Of a stretch of 64,000 nucleotides of DNA, positions 11,548 through 24,236 are shown piece by piece. The first letter of the stretch is position 1. The number at the start of each line of letters is the position of its first letter. The position numbers were made by a program, and so were the translations under genes. Location: positions 1,369,393-1,433,392 of the forward strand of contig VWZL01001304.1 of NCBI GenBank assembly GCA_013396915.1, read 5' to 3'. This stretch comes from Stercorarius parasiticus (Eukaryota > Chordata > Aves > Charadriiformes > Stercorariidae). The notes beneath the pieces are model-generated. The model had not been told where the DNA came from. It saw only the letters and a list, made by a program, of their open reading frames with translations, and searched no databases.

Positions 11548-13719
11548 AAGATCAGTCATACCTTGAGGGGCTTCTTTAATCACATTTGTGCCATTGGCCA
11601 TTTTTGGCTTCAGTTTGTAGACAATGTGCAGTCACACTTGGAGAAAAATCTTTTGTTTATTAATATGACTGGAACTAAAAGAGAGAACACCTTGAGCCTC
11701 AGAACTGTCCCAGGAGACTCAGATGAGAAACAACTTACTTAAAGACTGACAAAAGAGGAATCAAACAACAGATAAGGACTGAAATACCATTGGGTGGTAA
11801 CAAGACAAACACTAAAATCAATTTCTGACAAACATGTTTATCTTTTCAATACCTGGAAAGAAGCAATTATTAAACATAAAAGAAACTGACAGATTTCCTG
11901 CAATAAATGCAGGCTCAATTAATTATTTTCAAGTTTTTGTATAAATACATTGACTGCTAGTCTCTCATACAACAAAAAATTGTTAGGAATGTTACCACAG
12001 ATCAAAGAAGAAATATCTACTCTAAATGATCAAAAAATAACATTAACTATACCATAAAACAGTGCATGAAGCAGTGAAATGGCTACACAAAGGACTGCAA
12101 CTATGAGGTTGTTTTTACATTCACTACCTATTTAACAACAGAATGAGAAAAAAATATTTTATCAGGTGTTTTTATTACCGACAGTAAAGTTAAGTTACAT
12201 TCCATTTGCTTTGGAGGAAGAAAAGTACAGAGAATTTGATGGGCTTCCCCATCAGATATATTGAGAAAACAGAACACACTTGTGAACTACACGTGCAATC
12301 CAAAATGCTGTAAAAAAGTTACAGTATTATAATTTTTGCATTTGTGGAAACACTGACTTTTCATTTGCTGGCCAAAGGGATATGAAGTTTTTGTTATCTG
12401 TATTACTCATTCTTTCAAAAATTACTACATGCTTTGCTTCTTATTTCTGTGGACTTTATTTTTTGCTGAAGCTGGTGTCATACTGACAAGAGAAGCACCC
12501 TGCTACCTTGGTGTGTTTTGCCGGGTGCTCTGGTTTTTCCTAGCTCTCATTCCAGAGTATCTCGCCCTCTGCACATTTGATGCAGACCTGTAGTCCTCCT
12601 AGGACTGCACAACACCTCAGGTGACAGAGCAGCTAACTTGCCCCAAGCCGTGCTCTGGCACCTCAGGTGGGCTAGGTAGGACAAGCCCAGCATTGCCAGC
12701 AGCTGGCCATGGATCCAGGTGCTTCCCTAGTATAAACGTGGAGATTAAGTCTACCCTGAGGAATGGTGTGGGAGGTGTACTAGTATATGTTCTACTTACA
12801 TTATCAATCTTAAATAGCCCAATAAAATGGTATTAACAACAAAGACCATTTGTTTACTTGACTATATAGAAATACTTTCAGAAGAAATCATTCCTGTTCA
12901 TGAAAAAAACTGCTTAGAAGTACTTCTGGAATAAATCATTCTTGCTCACTAATCAAAGCAGATTTTTTTTTTTTAAAATGGCCATGTGATTACCAATGCA
13001 GGAAACCTTTTACTTATAATGATATTTGTGATTTTTATATTTGTTCACATCTGTATTGCATGTAGCTTGCATAAATGTTTTACATATGCAGACAAAATCC
13101 ATATGTGAAAGACACGTTTTCAAACAAATAAAAAAATATTTCTTATTTAGGTGACCAGCGCCCTGTATTTACTGTCTGAAGCTGATAACCACATAAGGAA
13201 ACAAGACATCGCACAATCCTAAAATATTTCACCCTTGGCAAGCTTGAACTGTTTTTAACACCACAGAAGTGAAACATGAGCCTCCTGTGAGTGCGAAGAA
13301 GCCTGCATCTGCAACCATCAGGACAGCCTGGAAATCAGCTCTGCCTGCTTCTTTCAAGAGGTAATTGCAGCATTAAGTAAAAGAGAATATGAAAGGAAAA
13401 GCCATGGAGCATGGCCTAGTTAACCACAGCCAGTTAGGTACAGTCTCACCTTTCTAAAGTGAATCTTGTTTCAGACTCTTACCGACAAACTAGCTGGGGT
13501 AAAGTAACAGCTTAACTCGTTTTAACTAGTTCTGTTCTATTTAGACTGAAAGGTAAAGTTTACACTCAGGCCTGAAAGCTTAATCTTTTCCTGTATTTTG
13601 TCCGTCCTATTATGCTCTGTAGTTTGTTTGCCAGTCGTAGAAATACAAGCACCTCACACTAAAATAAATACCAAGACATTTTGAAAGGATAGCACTGGGG
13701 ATGTCTGCCCCACCTCTCT
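11548..13719. other. Unique AT-rich non-coding stretch
   Basis: No gene or repeat family is recognised. The sequence is very AT-rich up to about 12450. It is then more GC-rich at 12480-12760, where short ORFs occur without domains or convincing splice sites. A T run lies near 12962-12975. Confidence 0.55.
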
Positions 13720-14070
13720 GCTTGCGGTTGCCTTCCCACAGCCGGGTCACAGAAGTGGACATGAACCAGTTCCTCAAGCAGGGCAGCTCACAGCCCGGCG
13801 TGTTAACGTCAGCCAATGTTGGTGTTGGTTAACGCACCCGACCATGAATAACAGCAGCCAAATGCTGGCCCGATCTTGCTGACTCTGTGAGAAATCGGAG
13901 GGGGGAAGACGTTCTTACTCCTTCTGTTATCTCATTCTTTATAGGTTATAGAGGTTTCTCATCTTTTCCCACTAGGGTTTTTTGCTGATGGGCACCACCA
14001 TTCTCAAATCTGTAACTAAGCGGGAATTATGTGGTGTCCCGGGTTCGTGCCGGAGCGTGTCGTGCTAGCA
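13720..14070. promoter_or_regulatory. Small CpG cluster with CRE-like site and CCAAT box
   Basis: This stretch keeps far more CpG dinucleotides than its surroundings, especially at 13730-13850 and 14030-14075. TAACGTCA (13804-13811), a one-mismatch CRE, lies 1 bp from CCAAT (13813-13817), and GTTAACG occurs on both sides (13802 and 13828). CREB and NF-Y sites close together are a known proximal-promoter arrangement. No downstream exon can be shown, so this may instead be an unmethylated distal element or part of a young insertion such as an LTR that I do not recognise. Confidence 0.3.
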
Positions 14071-16324
14071 CGGAGTTTTATAGGCTGGGGTTTAGCAAAA
14101 CAAGGCAAATGAGGGAGAAAGAACAAAAAATAAACAGCGATTCTTGAGCATGCAAGTGCAGAGTTCATGCTAGAGTCACAGCTTTTAAAAACCATCCTTG
14201 AGAAACAGGGAAGCATGCCACACCCACAGCGGGAACAGAAGACCATGGAAAGAGCTGTGCAGTGTGATGGGAAATAAGGCTAATGAGGAGACCAGGCAGC
14301 ACTCTACCTCTGAGCTATACGTTGGACAAACCATCCAGTCATCCAGTTTTGTTGCCACCAACCCTGTTGGCAAAATTTTTAGTGCTTGAATACGTGAATC
14401 CCGAACTAAAATGCAAACTGAAGTGGATTTTAACCCTGGAACAGCTTACCAAAAGCATTTTGCGTGGGTATTAAAAAGAAACCACACACTGAACATGTTA
14501 CTTGGTATCTCTGCATGAGAGACAGCATGTAGCCAGGCAAAACCACATTCCCCTACTTTTCAAGCCTCTTAAAAGTTTTATTGCCCATAAAATATTTGTT
14601 TTCTCAGCCTGAAGTTGAAACCGCAGCACTGTAAACATTATTAACAGATGCTATTTGAGGTTTTGACTGAAACCTCACTCAGCTGTGAGGTTCATTGGAC
14701 TTTCTCAGAGAATCAGCCATGAGTCTGAGCACAAAACCAAGCCCAGGTGATGACAGAGTGCAAGTATTGTGCCTCTGGAGCTGAAAAGCCGCGCAGGCTT
14801 CTCCCTTGTCGGGGGAAGTGGGGAATGCCCCCTACCTGGGATGTCCCCCTGGCTCCACTTCTCCCGGGCAAGTCCCATGCCTGGGACTCTGCATGGTGGA
14901 GCCATAGCTGCCGAGCAGAGGGTGCAAGAAGAAGGTTTCACAGTTTTTTTTTTTTCAGTTTGAAAAGAAACAAAGTCTTCTCTTCAGAGCCTCCTGGCAT
15001 TCATGGGATCAGAAAATCAGGGATTTTTTCTCCTTAGAAATGGACTTTTTGGGTTTTTTTGAGATACAAAAGGACAAAACAATTGAAGTAACTTTAAAAT
15101 GCCCTGTTAAACAAAGGTGAAATCTAGTGCATTACAGCAGCTTTATTTATTTTAATCCCTTTTTAGACATTTAGTCCAAGCCTAGTACTGAACTCTCTAG
15201 AGTTGAGAGAATAAACCATGCTGTGTTTCTGATACAGCTGTGTAGAAGCTTAACTGAAGAGAAATATATCCATATTCATGACATATCTGGAAATAAGATA
15301 TATATATATAAAATAATTGCCACTCCATTTTTATCTGTGAGGAAAAATATTAGTGTATTTTTATCAGATGCACTATAATATGGTCATTGCAAAATGCTCA
15401 GAAAGTTGCTAAAAGACTGTTTCTACCTGCTTATAAAGCACTTATTTCACTGAAACTCCTGCATAATACAGAAGGGAAGGGATATTTATTATTCTAAATT
15501 AATCTAGTTCATAAACTTTTTATTTTTCAAGTACTTTAATTTCAAAAAAATGTCCGAATGTGTAAAGAGTGTTACTCTTTGAATATGTCAATATTCAAAG
15601 CAAAACAAAATTAAAGTGCCCGCATCTTGAATTTCTCTTTGGGTGTGCAAGTTAGCCTGACTTCTTCAACACTATGAAAATATGATAGAATATACAATTC
15701 ACAGGTACTTGCCTGATGATTTATCCACCAGTCAGATGGTTATATTTCTTAGTGGTATCAACAGCATCAGTTCAATAAATCTGAATATTCATGTGAGGAG
15801 TGTGACTGAGACAAGTTAAACAGCCCAGCCATACAAATACTTGTTGGTGTTATTAAAGAACTACAGGTAGAAAAAAGTTAGCACTCACAACAATGGATTG
15901 GGTCTGGTGAAATTCTCAGTTCAGTGGGTAAGGAGACCAAATTTCTAATAATTTTGTATGAGAATAATTTTTCTGATCGTCCTAGAGCTTTAATACATAG
16001 TTGGTATACAATTCTATTTCTTTTTTTTTAATAAAAAAAATCAGAAGTTATTATTGCTACACAGGGTGCAAGAAGCATGGCAGTTTTCATAACATTGGCC
16101 TTTCCCATATGTATTTGCAGAACTTAATGATAGGAGAAGTCTACAACGTGAAGGATTAGGGTAGAAACTGTGTCTGAATTTTTCTAAATTACACAGTCAC
16201 AAATTCACTCACTTGGGATATTACATTGGTACAAACAAGAGAAGAATGTGGCTATCAATCTTCAAAATGGCAAACAAATAACCAATTAATTCAGTATTAT
16301 TATAATTCTTATTGCATGTATAAG
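14071..16324. other. Unique non-coding stretch
   Basis: No gene or repeat family is recognised. The part at 14700-14930 is relatively GC-rich and carries overlapping ORFs on both strands (14705-14941 minus, 14747-15037 plus) that mirror each other, with no domain. A (TA)n run of about 7 units sits near 15297-15310. The rest is AT-rich. Confidence 0.5.
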
Positions 16325-16430
16325 ATAGACAGAGAAGTTCAGTGATTTGCCCAAGGCCACAGGTAGAGCTGGAAATGCATCAAGAATTAAAATGGAGGAC
16401 AAACTGATTATCATTCAGTCCACACTTCTT
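16325..16430 (-). mobile_element. MIR-like SINE relic, antisense
   Basis: The segment CAGAGAAGTTCAGTGATTTG CCCAAGGCCAC (split here) followed by GTAGAGCTGG reads like the antisense MIR core, in which a 'gttaagtgacttgcccaaggtcac' phrase precedes a 'gcagagctgggattcgaaccc' phrase. MIR and related CORE-SINEs are ancient tRNA-derived elements found at low level in bird genomes. The copy is heavily decayed and lacks recognisable ends. A library search is needed to separate MIR from other CORE-SINEs. Confidence 0.55.
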
Positions 16431-16815
16431 GTAGACTGTCCAGGAAAGACCATATGCAGCCAGATCACATACATGAGAATATTTGACCCTTTCTCGTATT
16501 TAATAAAACCCGTCTAAAAAAACGGTATTATGTGTAAAAAAAAATCAATAAACACACATGTTTAAAACAATTAATTTGTTTGATTTTACAGTCTTTGACA
16601 AGCATACCTACTAAATAGGTCAGGTAAAGATTCTGCCCTGTCAGCACACTGATTGTTGTACATATTGTTCTGATGGCATCAAGAAAGAATGTGTCATAGA
16701 GTTTCATCTTTTACGTGAAAGAAAGAAAAAATAACAAATCCAAAAGTGATTAAACCACACCAGAATGAACAATGGAGAAACATAATTGAATGGTGAACCT
16801 TAACAGCCATTGTTA

Positions 16816-16875
16816 CCGTTTATATGTGTATATATATGAGAAATATATACATGTATACATGCACACATATATGTT
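16816..16875. repeat. Imperfect TA/TG/CA microsatellite
   Basis: This is alternating purine-pyrimidine sequence made of interrupted TA, TG and CA dinucleotides (for example GTGTATATATATGAG and ATACATGTATACATGCACAC). Such tracts are length-variable and can adopt non-B DNA forms. The interruptions suggest it is old and no longer expanding quickly. Confidence 0.8.
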
Positions 16876-19528
16876 TGTTGCAGTGTGCATGCAAGAGTGA
16901 AGATTTTATCGCCTGCAACATCAGGATAATGCTTCAACTCTATAACGTGGTTCTAGCTGTATAAAGACAGATCAAAGATTCAACCCAGGTGTGGCTCTGG
17001 AGTTTCATTGCTCAAGGCTAATTATTCACAAAAAGTCCCCACCCTAGAGAGTTGTCTAGCAGGTTTATCTTTTGGATGGTAGACATTTTAGAGAAGACAC
17101 TACCTAAGCTCAGCTATTTTGTATGACACACTACAGCATCCAAAACAATTTCACAGATTTTATGAGATATTTGACCAACTGCAGATTACATGTGAATGTC
17201 GTTTTCTCTCCCAGAAGCAGATGGGAGTTTCCAACACCTTGAGCTCATGCTGAACTCTAGTTAAAACCAATTTCAGTGAATAGACAAAAGTACATATCGT
17301 AAAGACTGCTGAAACTTTTAATTTCATAAAGAGCAAACCTACTAAAAACTTTTATTCTGAACATGACCAAAATACGTGAAACATTACACTGCACACAAGA
17401 AAATAACTCATTTAAGTATGCAACTACTATCACCATAGTTTAAAAAATGGCTATTTTTTAAAGACAGCTTCTACTTTTATTTGCTTAGGAGTCATCAACT
17501 GTGATCAAGACTGCTCCAGTCTGTCTCAAAAAAAAGATTTATCGCAGTCATCTGTCCTTGTTACGGTTACAAGGAGGATTAGCAAAGAAAAACAATATCA
17601 CTTTTATAGAGAAAATAACGCTGTCCTGGGCACCAAGTTAAAGCTAAAGAAGCAGGGACAATCCTGTTTCTTGTTGCAGTGCTCTGAATCTGTTCAATGT
17701 TTTCTTCTGGATTTCTTTTTAATGCTACAGCTGGACCATTCAGGAGCATCACTCAATTATTTGAGCAAGAACCCTATAGAAAACATTAACCTTATTTCTC
17801 AGCAGTAGCAGCTCATTTATTAAAATGGCTAACAATATTTTATCTAAACAAACTACTTTTTCCTAACAGTTGAGATTGTGGGGACACTGGTTCTGCATGC
17901 CTCTGCTCTCATTTGAAATATGTTTTTTTTTCTCCTCTGTGCCATGATATTTCTATACCTACTTGTTAGAAATGTCCTGATGGTACTGAAAAGTACCAGC
18001 ACCTGTCACATATAAAGTTTTCAAGAGGTAAGTAAGATAAGCAGTCAATTTGCATGAATATTTGAATTTAACAATAAAAGCTGAGATTCTTACTTGGTAA
18101 AAATTCTCCTGGAAGACAATACAATTTCCATCTGACTCAGGAATGAGTAACAATTTCACACAAGAGGACATTTGAAGAACTTTTCATCTTCCGATATTAC
18201 AAACATCAACAAGTCAATAAAATATATTTGTAAGAAAAGTGTCATTACGCGTGTTTTGGGATGCAGATATACTTTATTAGAGGAAGGAGAAAGATATATG
18301 AGTGATTATGTGAGCTCTTACTGGGATCAGGAAGGATAGGTTTTCGATGCTGTGTTTAGCCCACTATACTACACCTGCCATAGAATATTGCATCCATTTA
18401 TTAAAGGCTATCCCTGCATAGAGAGAGGCTGACTGGGTCACTGGACAGGATGCTCTGGTATGGCCACAGGCCACCAAACACTGGCTTCCTTTTTAAGGTT
18501 GGTAGGCAAGTATCCTCTCTCCTTCTGTAAAAACAATATTTTAGGCAATTAACTTTATTAGGTGGTTATAACACCTATGAATAGGTAAACAGAAACTGTT
18601 TCTGTGTTTTGTGGCTTCACGGGATTCAGCCTTTCAGGAAGATGGAATCTGTGATGAAATGTCAATGCATTTAATACTTTTGATACTAATGAGAAAGCTT
18701 TGTATGACTTTTTTAGCAGAGTTGGAATAACTTAAATAACACTTTTTCAGGTAATTATGATTCCAGGTGTGATTCTCCCCTTTACTTAGTTTGTGCATGG
18801 TCTTGGCTATTTGTATCAAATTAGAAGATCACAAAGATCCCTTACTTCCTTTACACTGATGAACTCATTTCTCCCTCAGTTCCCATCTATAAGCTGTGAG
18901 ACTGTAAAAATATTGTATTACTTTCCGTCACTTTCTGAGCAGACTAATGTATCTTTATGTTCTTTTTTTTTTCAGTTAAACAGTATGATGTAGAAGAATT
19001 CAAATAATAATAGTGTAAGTAGCTTAATCTTCCTGCTGTTTTTACATATGTGTTTATGTACATGCTCTCCTCACTATGTGACAGCTCGGCCTTTGGCAAG
19101 AGTCCAGTTTTCTTGAAGTCCTACAGAAAACAGTAGGTTCGAAAAGATTCTTCATGATGTCATCAGGACAACTTTTATAAGTGACAGCAGCTTGGAGAAG
19201 GAAGTAGAAGTTACCTGGGATCTTAGGAACAGGTACACGAGAACGGCTTGGTCCATCAGACCAGGGGTTAACCCTAACCAAATGCAGTCTTGGCATAGAT
19301 GGAGAAATAATGTTATTTAAAATAAATAAGAACTTTAAACACTTTAAACACCTGATTGTGATATCATTTACTGAATTTTAAGTATCTGGGTCTTGTGTGC
19401 AATGTGAGAACTGTGAGTGATGTGATGCTTCAGATGGTTTTACTCAGAGCAATCAGGGGGTTTCCTAGCAACAACATAGGCTGTTAATATGGATTTTGAT
19501 GACGACCTGCAATCCCCAATAGTTAAAA

Positions 19529-19549
19529 TGCAAAGTCTTGTACTTTGCA
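19529..19549. repeat. Short inverted repeat (hairpin)
   Basis: A perfect 8-bp stem, TGCAAAGT paired with ACTTTGCA, has a 5-nt loop (CTTGT). It is immediately followed by the threefold short repeat at 19554. No T run follows it and no function is implied. Confidence 0.7.
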
Positions 19550-19553
19550 TTTC

Positions 19554-19631
19554 ACTACTTTTCTGTTCCATATCAGTACTTTTCTGTTCCATAACTCAGT
19601 ATCAGTTATACCAGTACTTTTCTGCTCCATA
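19554..19631 (+). repeat. Three copies of a ~20-bp unit
   Basis: The unit CAGTACTTTTCTGTTCCATA appears at 19574-19593, with a slightly altered copy before it (19554-19572) and one with a single change after it (19612-19631). The last two are separated by 18 bp. This looks like a small local tandem duplication with later divergence. Confidence 0.75.
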
Positions 19632-21590
19632 AAACCAAGTCACTGAAAAACGTGTATAGGAGTAGTCTCTGTCACTTGATGTCATAACATTAGTGAAGCC
19701 TTTTTTGCAATTATCTGATAGCAAAAGGTTGGTCTAATTTGCAGCACATGCTATGTAAGGAAGTTAGATATAAGCTACGTGACCTTGGACTCAAATACAT
19801 GTGGACTATCATAGATTGCATGCCTGGTAACTCCACTTAGATGGGTGGGGATTAAGTAAATAGTGTTTATAATACCTTATACATTATTTAATGTAAATAA
19901 CTCTAAATAAACAGTATATAAAACAGCATAACAAGATGACACAATTTGCTAGTGATGTTGTCCACAGCACGTGTATTACTTCTTCCTCTGGGAAAAGGGA
20001 AAGGAGGGAGAGGAAGAGGCAGCAGAGAGCTCTCTCAGGGACACAGTGCCTCCTGAGGGTACCCGAAGGTGAGCTGGATCTCACTGGCCATGACTGGCTC
20101 AGAGATCTGACATTAAATGTTTGTCACCCTGGTACGGAAATAGCAGCAAGGAGCAGATGCATAAACATGTGAACATGTGTAGTTCACCTGTGCATACATG
20201 ACAGTGGAGACAGAAAATTAGAATGTGAGGAATTTTGTAGACTAAATGTGCCTGGAGATTCCTAGTTTTCTTTTAAAGTTGTGTATTTTGGAGCGGAGAG
20301 GAGGGAAAAGAAGCACTGCAGAAAGAGAAACTGTTTTATATGAATACACAGTCAGTATTTTCAGGAACTCTGCAAGTATTTAAGAAGTTAAAGCTTCTAA
20401 ATAAGTACCAGAACGTTAATTTTTTCATGAGCTTCTGCAGATGACACACCTTATTTTAACTGATTATTATACAAATCACGAACTACGAAGATAATTGCTT
20501 CCCTGGCCAAATGACAAAGGAATTCTTATTTCCAGTATATGCCCTGTTGAATGCCGAAGGCATTGTACATGCTAAGGCTAATGCTTTGCTGTAAAATAGG
20601 TAGCTACTGATTAGTAGTTCTCAAGCTTAATTTGGTTATGGTATGATAAATTAGGGAGTGTCTTTCTAAGTAAAACTGACATAATGCTTTTTTTTCCACT
20701 GGAACTAAAATAGATCTGTCCTTCTGATACAGCACCTCCAGAAAAGTTAATTAGATTAAAATTAAAGCATCTTTTGCATTTCTTGTATTTGACAATTTTA
20801 AAAATGATCCCATTCTTCTCATGTTTGAATGTTGCGCCTCTCTAATTGTTTTCCAAAGTTACATTAAGCAACATGACTACCAGGCTCACATGTGGCTTTG
20901 TATATATTTCTCCTCAGGGGAAATCCTGTTTCTTTTCTTTACATTCTACTAATGTTTTTATTTGTAAGAAGCTACAAAAGACTGCCTTTAATGATTTGGC
21001 TTCTGTGTGGGGTGCACACATGTCTCTAGTTTGAACCCTAGCAAAGGGGAGGAAACTAAATGCATTTACCTGGGGGAGGTTTCTGAGAAGACCGATGCTA
21101 GAGTGTGACTGTAAAGGGAATAGACGATGATTATACTGGTGGTGTCTGACTGGTAACTGAGGGTGAGAGAGATCATAATGTTTGCTGCTGGAAAGAGAGT
21201 GGGCCCTGTGTTTTGGCAAAAGTTTGTAACAGAGAGAGAGGGAAGTGTTTTTATATCCCTTGGACCTATGTGACTGTCCAGCAATAAATTAAGGCAGGAA
21301 AGAGCTCGGTAGGTGCTATTTTGTCTGGCTCTGTAGCTCTTTCTTATACTTGATAAAGATTGATAAGATTTTGGACCCTTGCCAAAAATATACCTGTGTG
21401 ACTCAAATCAGGTTTTTGCTTGGAAAGATGAGCTATACAGCTTCAGAGCCTTTGAGAGTGAGGCTGTGACAAAGAACAAGAATTCGGGAACTGGGTCCAG
21501 CTTAATCTGGTGGGCTTGGGCAGTCCTATATCCCGAAGTCTGCAGCAGGCAGGAGTCTGTGCCAAGTGGGCAACCACAGTAAGGCCCAGA

Positions 21591-21612
21591 CATCTGCTCA
21601 GCCGAGCAGATG
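21591..21612. repeat. Short inverted repeat (hairpin)
   Basis: A perfect 9-bp stem, CATCTGCTC paired with GAGCAGATG, has a 4-nt AGCC loop. It lies in a slightly GC-richer stretch. There is no surrounding element that explains it. Confidence 0.7.
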
Positions 21613-22467
21613 CTGAAGACCCCAGTGGACCCCCTAGGACCGTGTACTGCAACATGGTATAAAATGTTTTGAGATTAGTGGTTTTACTCCTGTTTACGTG
21701 CCCTAAATAAGCTCTGAATATCCTCGCTAAAGTATAAGGACAAAGAGCCAAATTGCTACCAAAACTATGCAAAATGCATGCCAGAAAAAATACACGAAAC
21801 GTGTCAAAAATGTTTGTGCAGGCAAATAAGGGGCTTTGCAGGCATCAAAACAGTAGGAAGGAGAAACTTTACACCATCCTTCGTGATATGTTTGCACTCT
21901 GCTATTCATGTGGGAGTAGTTACCAAAGATCAAAGGTCACCTTTCAACAGAGGACAAGAATAGTGTATTCACACACAGCCTTATTACTACCACTTAGCTA
22001 GAAGATAAATATAACTGTAATTTATGTATTTCTTGATTCTGTCTTTATATTTGTGGGTCACGCAGTGGAATCCCACATCACTACATGACAGGCTCCACCT
22101 TAAATTTAATATTCTATGAGGACAATAAGGCTCATATGATCAGGAGAAGGTGACTCTTAACTGGTCTAATATTATAAGATTATCAAAATAAAATTGAGTC
22201 AGTATTTAAATCAATGATATTCCTGTAATGAAGGTTGCAAATCATGTCATGTGACGAGCACATATGTCTACACATATTTCAGCTTGCCTTCTCTAAAAGA
22301 CAAGCATTTTCTCAGGGAAGATACCAAAGAATTATTTGAATTTCATGAATAACTATTTTTAGTTATTAATAAGTGAGTTATTAAAAGTGTGAGTGAAAAG
22401 AAGAGGGAAGGAAAGAGACAAGTGCCCAAATGATAAAAACATGAAAAGCAGAATCCTTTTTTAGCTA

Positions 22468-22562
22468 CAGAAGCACAAAGTGGCTGAGGAAGGAAGGGAC
22501 CTCTGGAGATTGTCTAGTCCAACAATGCTCAAGGAAGGTCACCTACAGCACATTGCCTAGCA
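22468..22562 (-). mobile_element. CR1 3' end, antisense
   Basis: Read on the plus strand, AGAAGCACAAAGTGGCTGAG and GAAGGGACCTCTGGAGATTG TCTAGTCCAAC (split here) match the antisense CR1 3' UTR, which begins with degenerate octamers and continues 'ggttggaagggacctctggagatcatctagtccaacc'. It continues with CTCAAGGAAGGTCACCTACA and then decays. The left edge holds the element's 3' terminus. The truncation is typical of CR1. Confidence 0.82.
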
Positions 22563-24094
22563 CCTAGTCTTATGCTAGTTACTTTAATTTATCAAAAAAA
22601 CACCCCCTAGTATCGGATCTATTATCTGTATAACTTTCTGTAAGATTGGAATTTATAGGTGCATGTTAGGAAGGATGCATCATCTACCCTCTCTAAGTTC
22701 ACAGTAAATACCATCTGTCATCCTTTCTGGATCAATATTTTAAATATGAAAGTACTGTTACAAATGCTAAAAAACTATCCAGACTTACCCGTTGGGCAGT
22801 AAGACAGAGATACTACTGTTGACTTTTGAAAATTGGCATGTGGCTGAAGATGAGAGGACATGCATAACGAAGCCTGAGTAGTTGAGAGGCAGAAGAAGTC
22901 AGGATGTGATAGTCCCAGATGCCCACTGTCCCATTTTGGGTACAGCCGGCATGGGTTTGCAGCTGAGCTGCAAGGTGACCCAGAAGTCCGTGCTGACTTA
23001 CTTCCACCCAAATCATCATGCTGATGTAAGTCTATTCCTTCATCTTTCACTTTGGGGCCCAAAGTTAATGGAAGACATTAAAGAATTGCAGTGATTCAAA
23101 TATTTATTAGTGTTTGAAGAAGGAATGGATGGATCAGGAAAGGTTGCAATGAAGAGGAAGGGCAGGGACAATTTATTGTTTCAAACAAACAAAAAGCCTG
23201 CATAGAAAACAAAAAAAGACAAACAAAACTTTGCAGCTCTCTAGCACCTGGAAACCAAAGCTCTCCTAGTTGCAGAGACTTGAGTTGGATAATATGAGTT
23301 GGATGAATTTATCATCCTTGACAAATATAGAAATGAAACAGGAATCAAACCAGTCACATTTGACATTCAGACAAACATGTCAAAAAATTTCTATTCTTTT
23401 GTAATCAGTACTGCTCTATTCACAAGTAACAAATAATTGCACACTTCTTCCAAAAGGCCAAAACATTGCTTCTCAGCATTCTCCTTAAGTGGTGAAAATA
23501 GGACACCTGAAATGCCCATCATCTGCCATCAGAAATAATTACTGATGCTATTTGTTTAGAGTATCCTGTTCCTAGGCTACAGAATAATGAATCAGTCCCT
23601 ATGGAAATCAATAACTGCTTTGTTTTGTGTATCAGAATGTTCCACAAAGGCTGTTCAGCACAAGGACACTGTACTGTTTAAAATAAAAAACTTAGGAGAA
23701 CACCTATGTGATGCCATGCAGTGTGTATGTTGATACCTGAGCTAGCACATGTGTTCATAGGCACGTAATAGCACCATGAAGAAACACTAGGTAAGGTTTT
23801 GAAACGGCTTAGCAGCTTTTCAGCTAATTAGCCTCAATACAACATCACACTGATGCAGTTAACAGCGCTAGCTCAGTACTCGTTCAGGGATTTCCACTCT
23901 CTTGCACAGTACAGACTTCCCCGTAATGTTATGTATGTTACATTATTTAGGTACTTTTACAAGTTTCCTGGCTGTACAAACAATTTCATATATCTCAAGC
24001 AGATTCACACTGAATAAACGTAAAAATAGAGTTTGCGTAAAGCATCCGGAATATGTGCAAAATAAATTGGTTAATTCTAGATCTGTTTCTAGAT

Positions 24095-24117
24095 CTTAGA
24101 CAGCCTTGCTGTCTAAG
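24095..24117. repeat. Perfect 10-bp hairpin
   Basis: CTTAGACAGC pairs perfectly with GCTGTCTAAG across a 3-nt loop (CTT). The right arm is followed by GCAAGGC (24117-24123), which can instead pair with GCCTTGC (24103-24109) inside the hairpin, so two exclusive folds are possible. The flanks do not extend the stem enough for a microRNA precursor. Confidence 0.75.
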
Positions 24118-24216
24118 CAAGGCTGCTTGCAAACACCAAGTATTAGGATTGGGGTCATAACCCCAGAGAATTAATATTTTGTACCCCTTTCTTCCTCCTT
24201 CACTGGAGGGTGAGCT

Positions 24217-24236
24217 GGAAGGTGGAAGGTGGAAGG
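24217..24236 (+). repeat. (GGAAGGT)n minisatellite, ~3 units
   Basis: Three adjacent copies of a 7-bp unit, with the last lacking its T. It is short and probably of slippage origin. Confidence 0.85.

Larger units (their letters stand above)
16431..22467. other. Non-coding stretch with simple repeats and short palindromes
   Basis: No gene is recognised. The stretch contains a TA/TG microsatellite (about 16816-16875), a hairpin at 19529-19549, a threefold short repeat at 19554-19631, an RFX-like X-box at 19460-19472 and a hairpin at 21591-21612. The ORFs at 19054-19296 (minus), 20914-21219 (minus) and 21443-21772 (minus) show no domains. An ORF on the opposite strand overlaps the latter two. 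Confidence 0.5.

Noticed and set aside
14030..14060. tRNA T-loop-like GGGTTCGTGCC
   Set aside because: No acceptor stem, D-arm or anticodon arm can be laid out around it.
19258..19285. Telomere-like TTAACCCTAACC
   Set aside because: It is less than two repeat units, far below an interstitial telomeric repeat.
21060..21330. Possible retroviral LTR (AATAAA at about 21283 and a GC-richer composition)
   Set aside because: There are no TG...CA ends, second LTR, primer-binding site or polypurine tract. A single AATAAA is not evidence.
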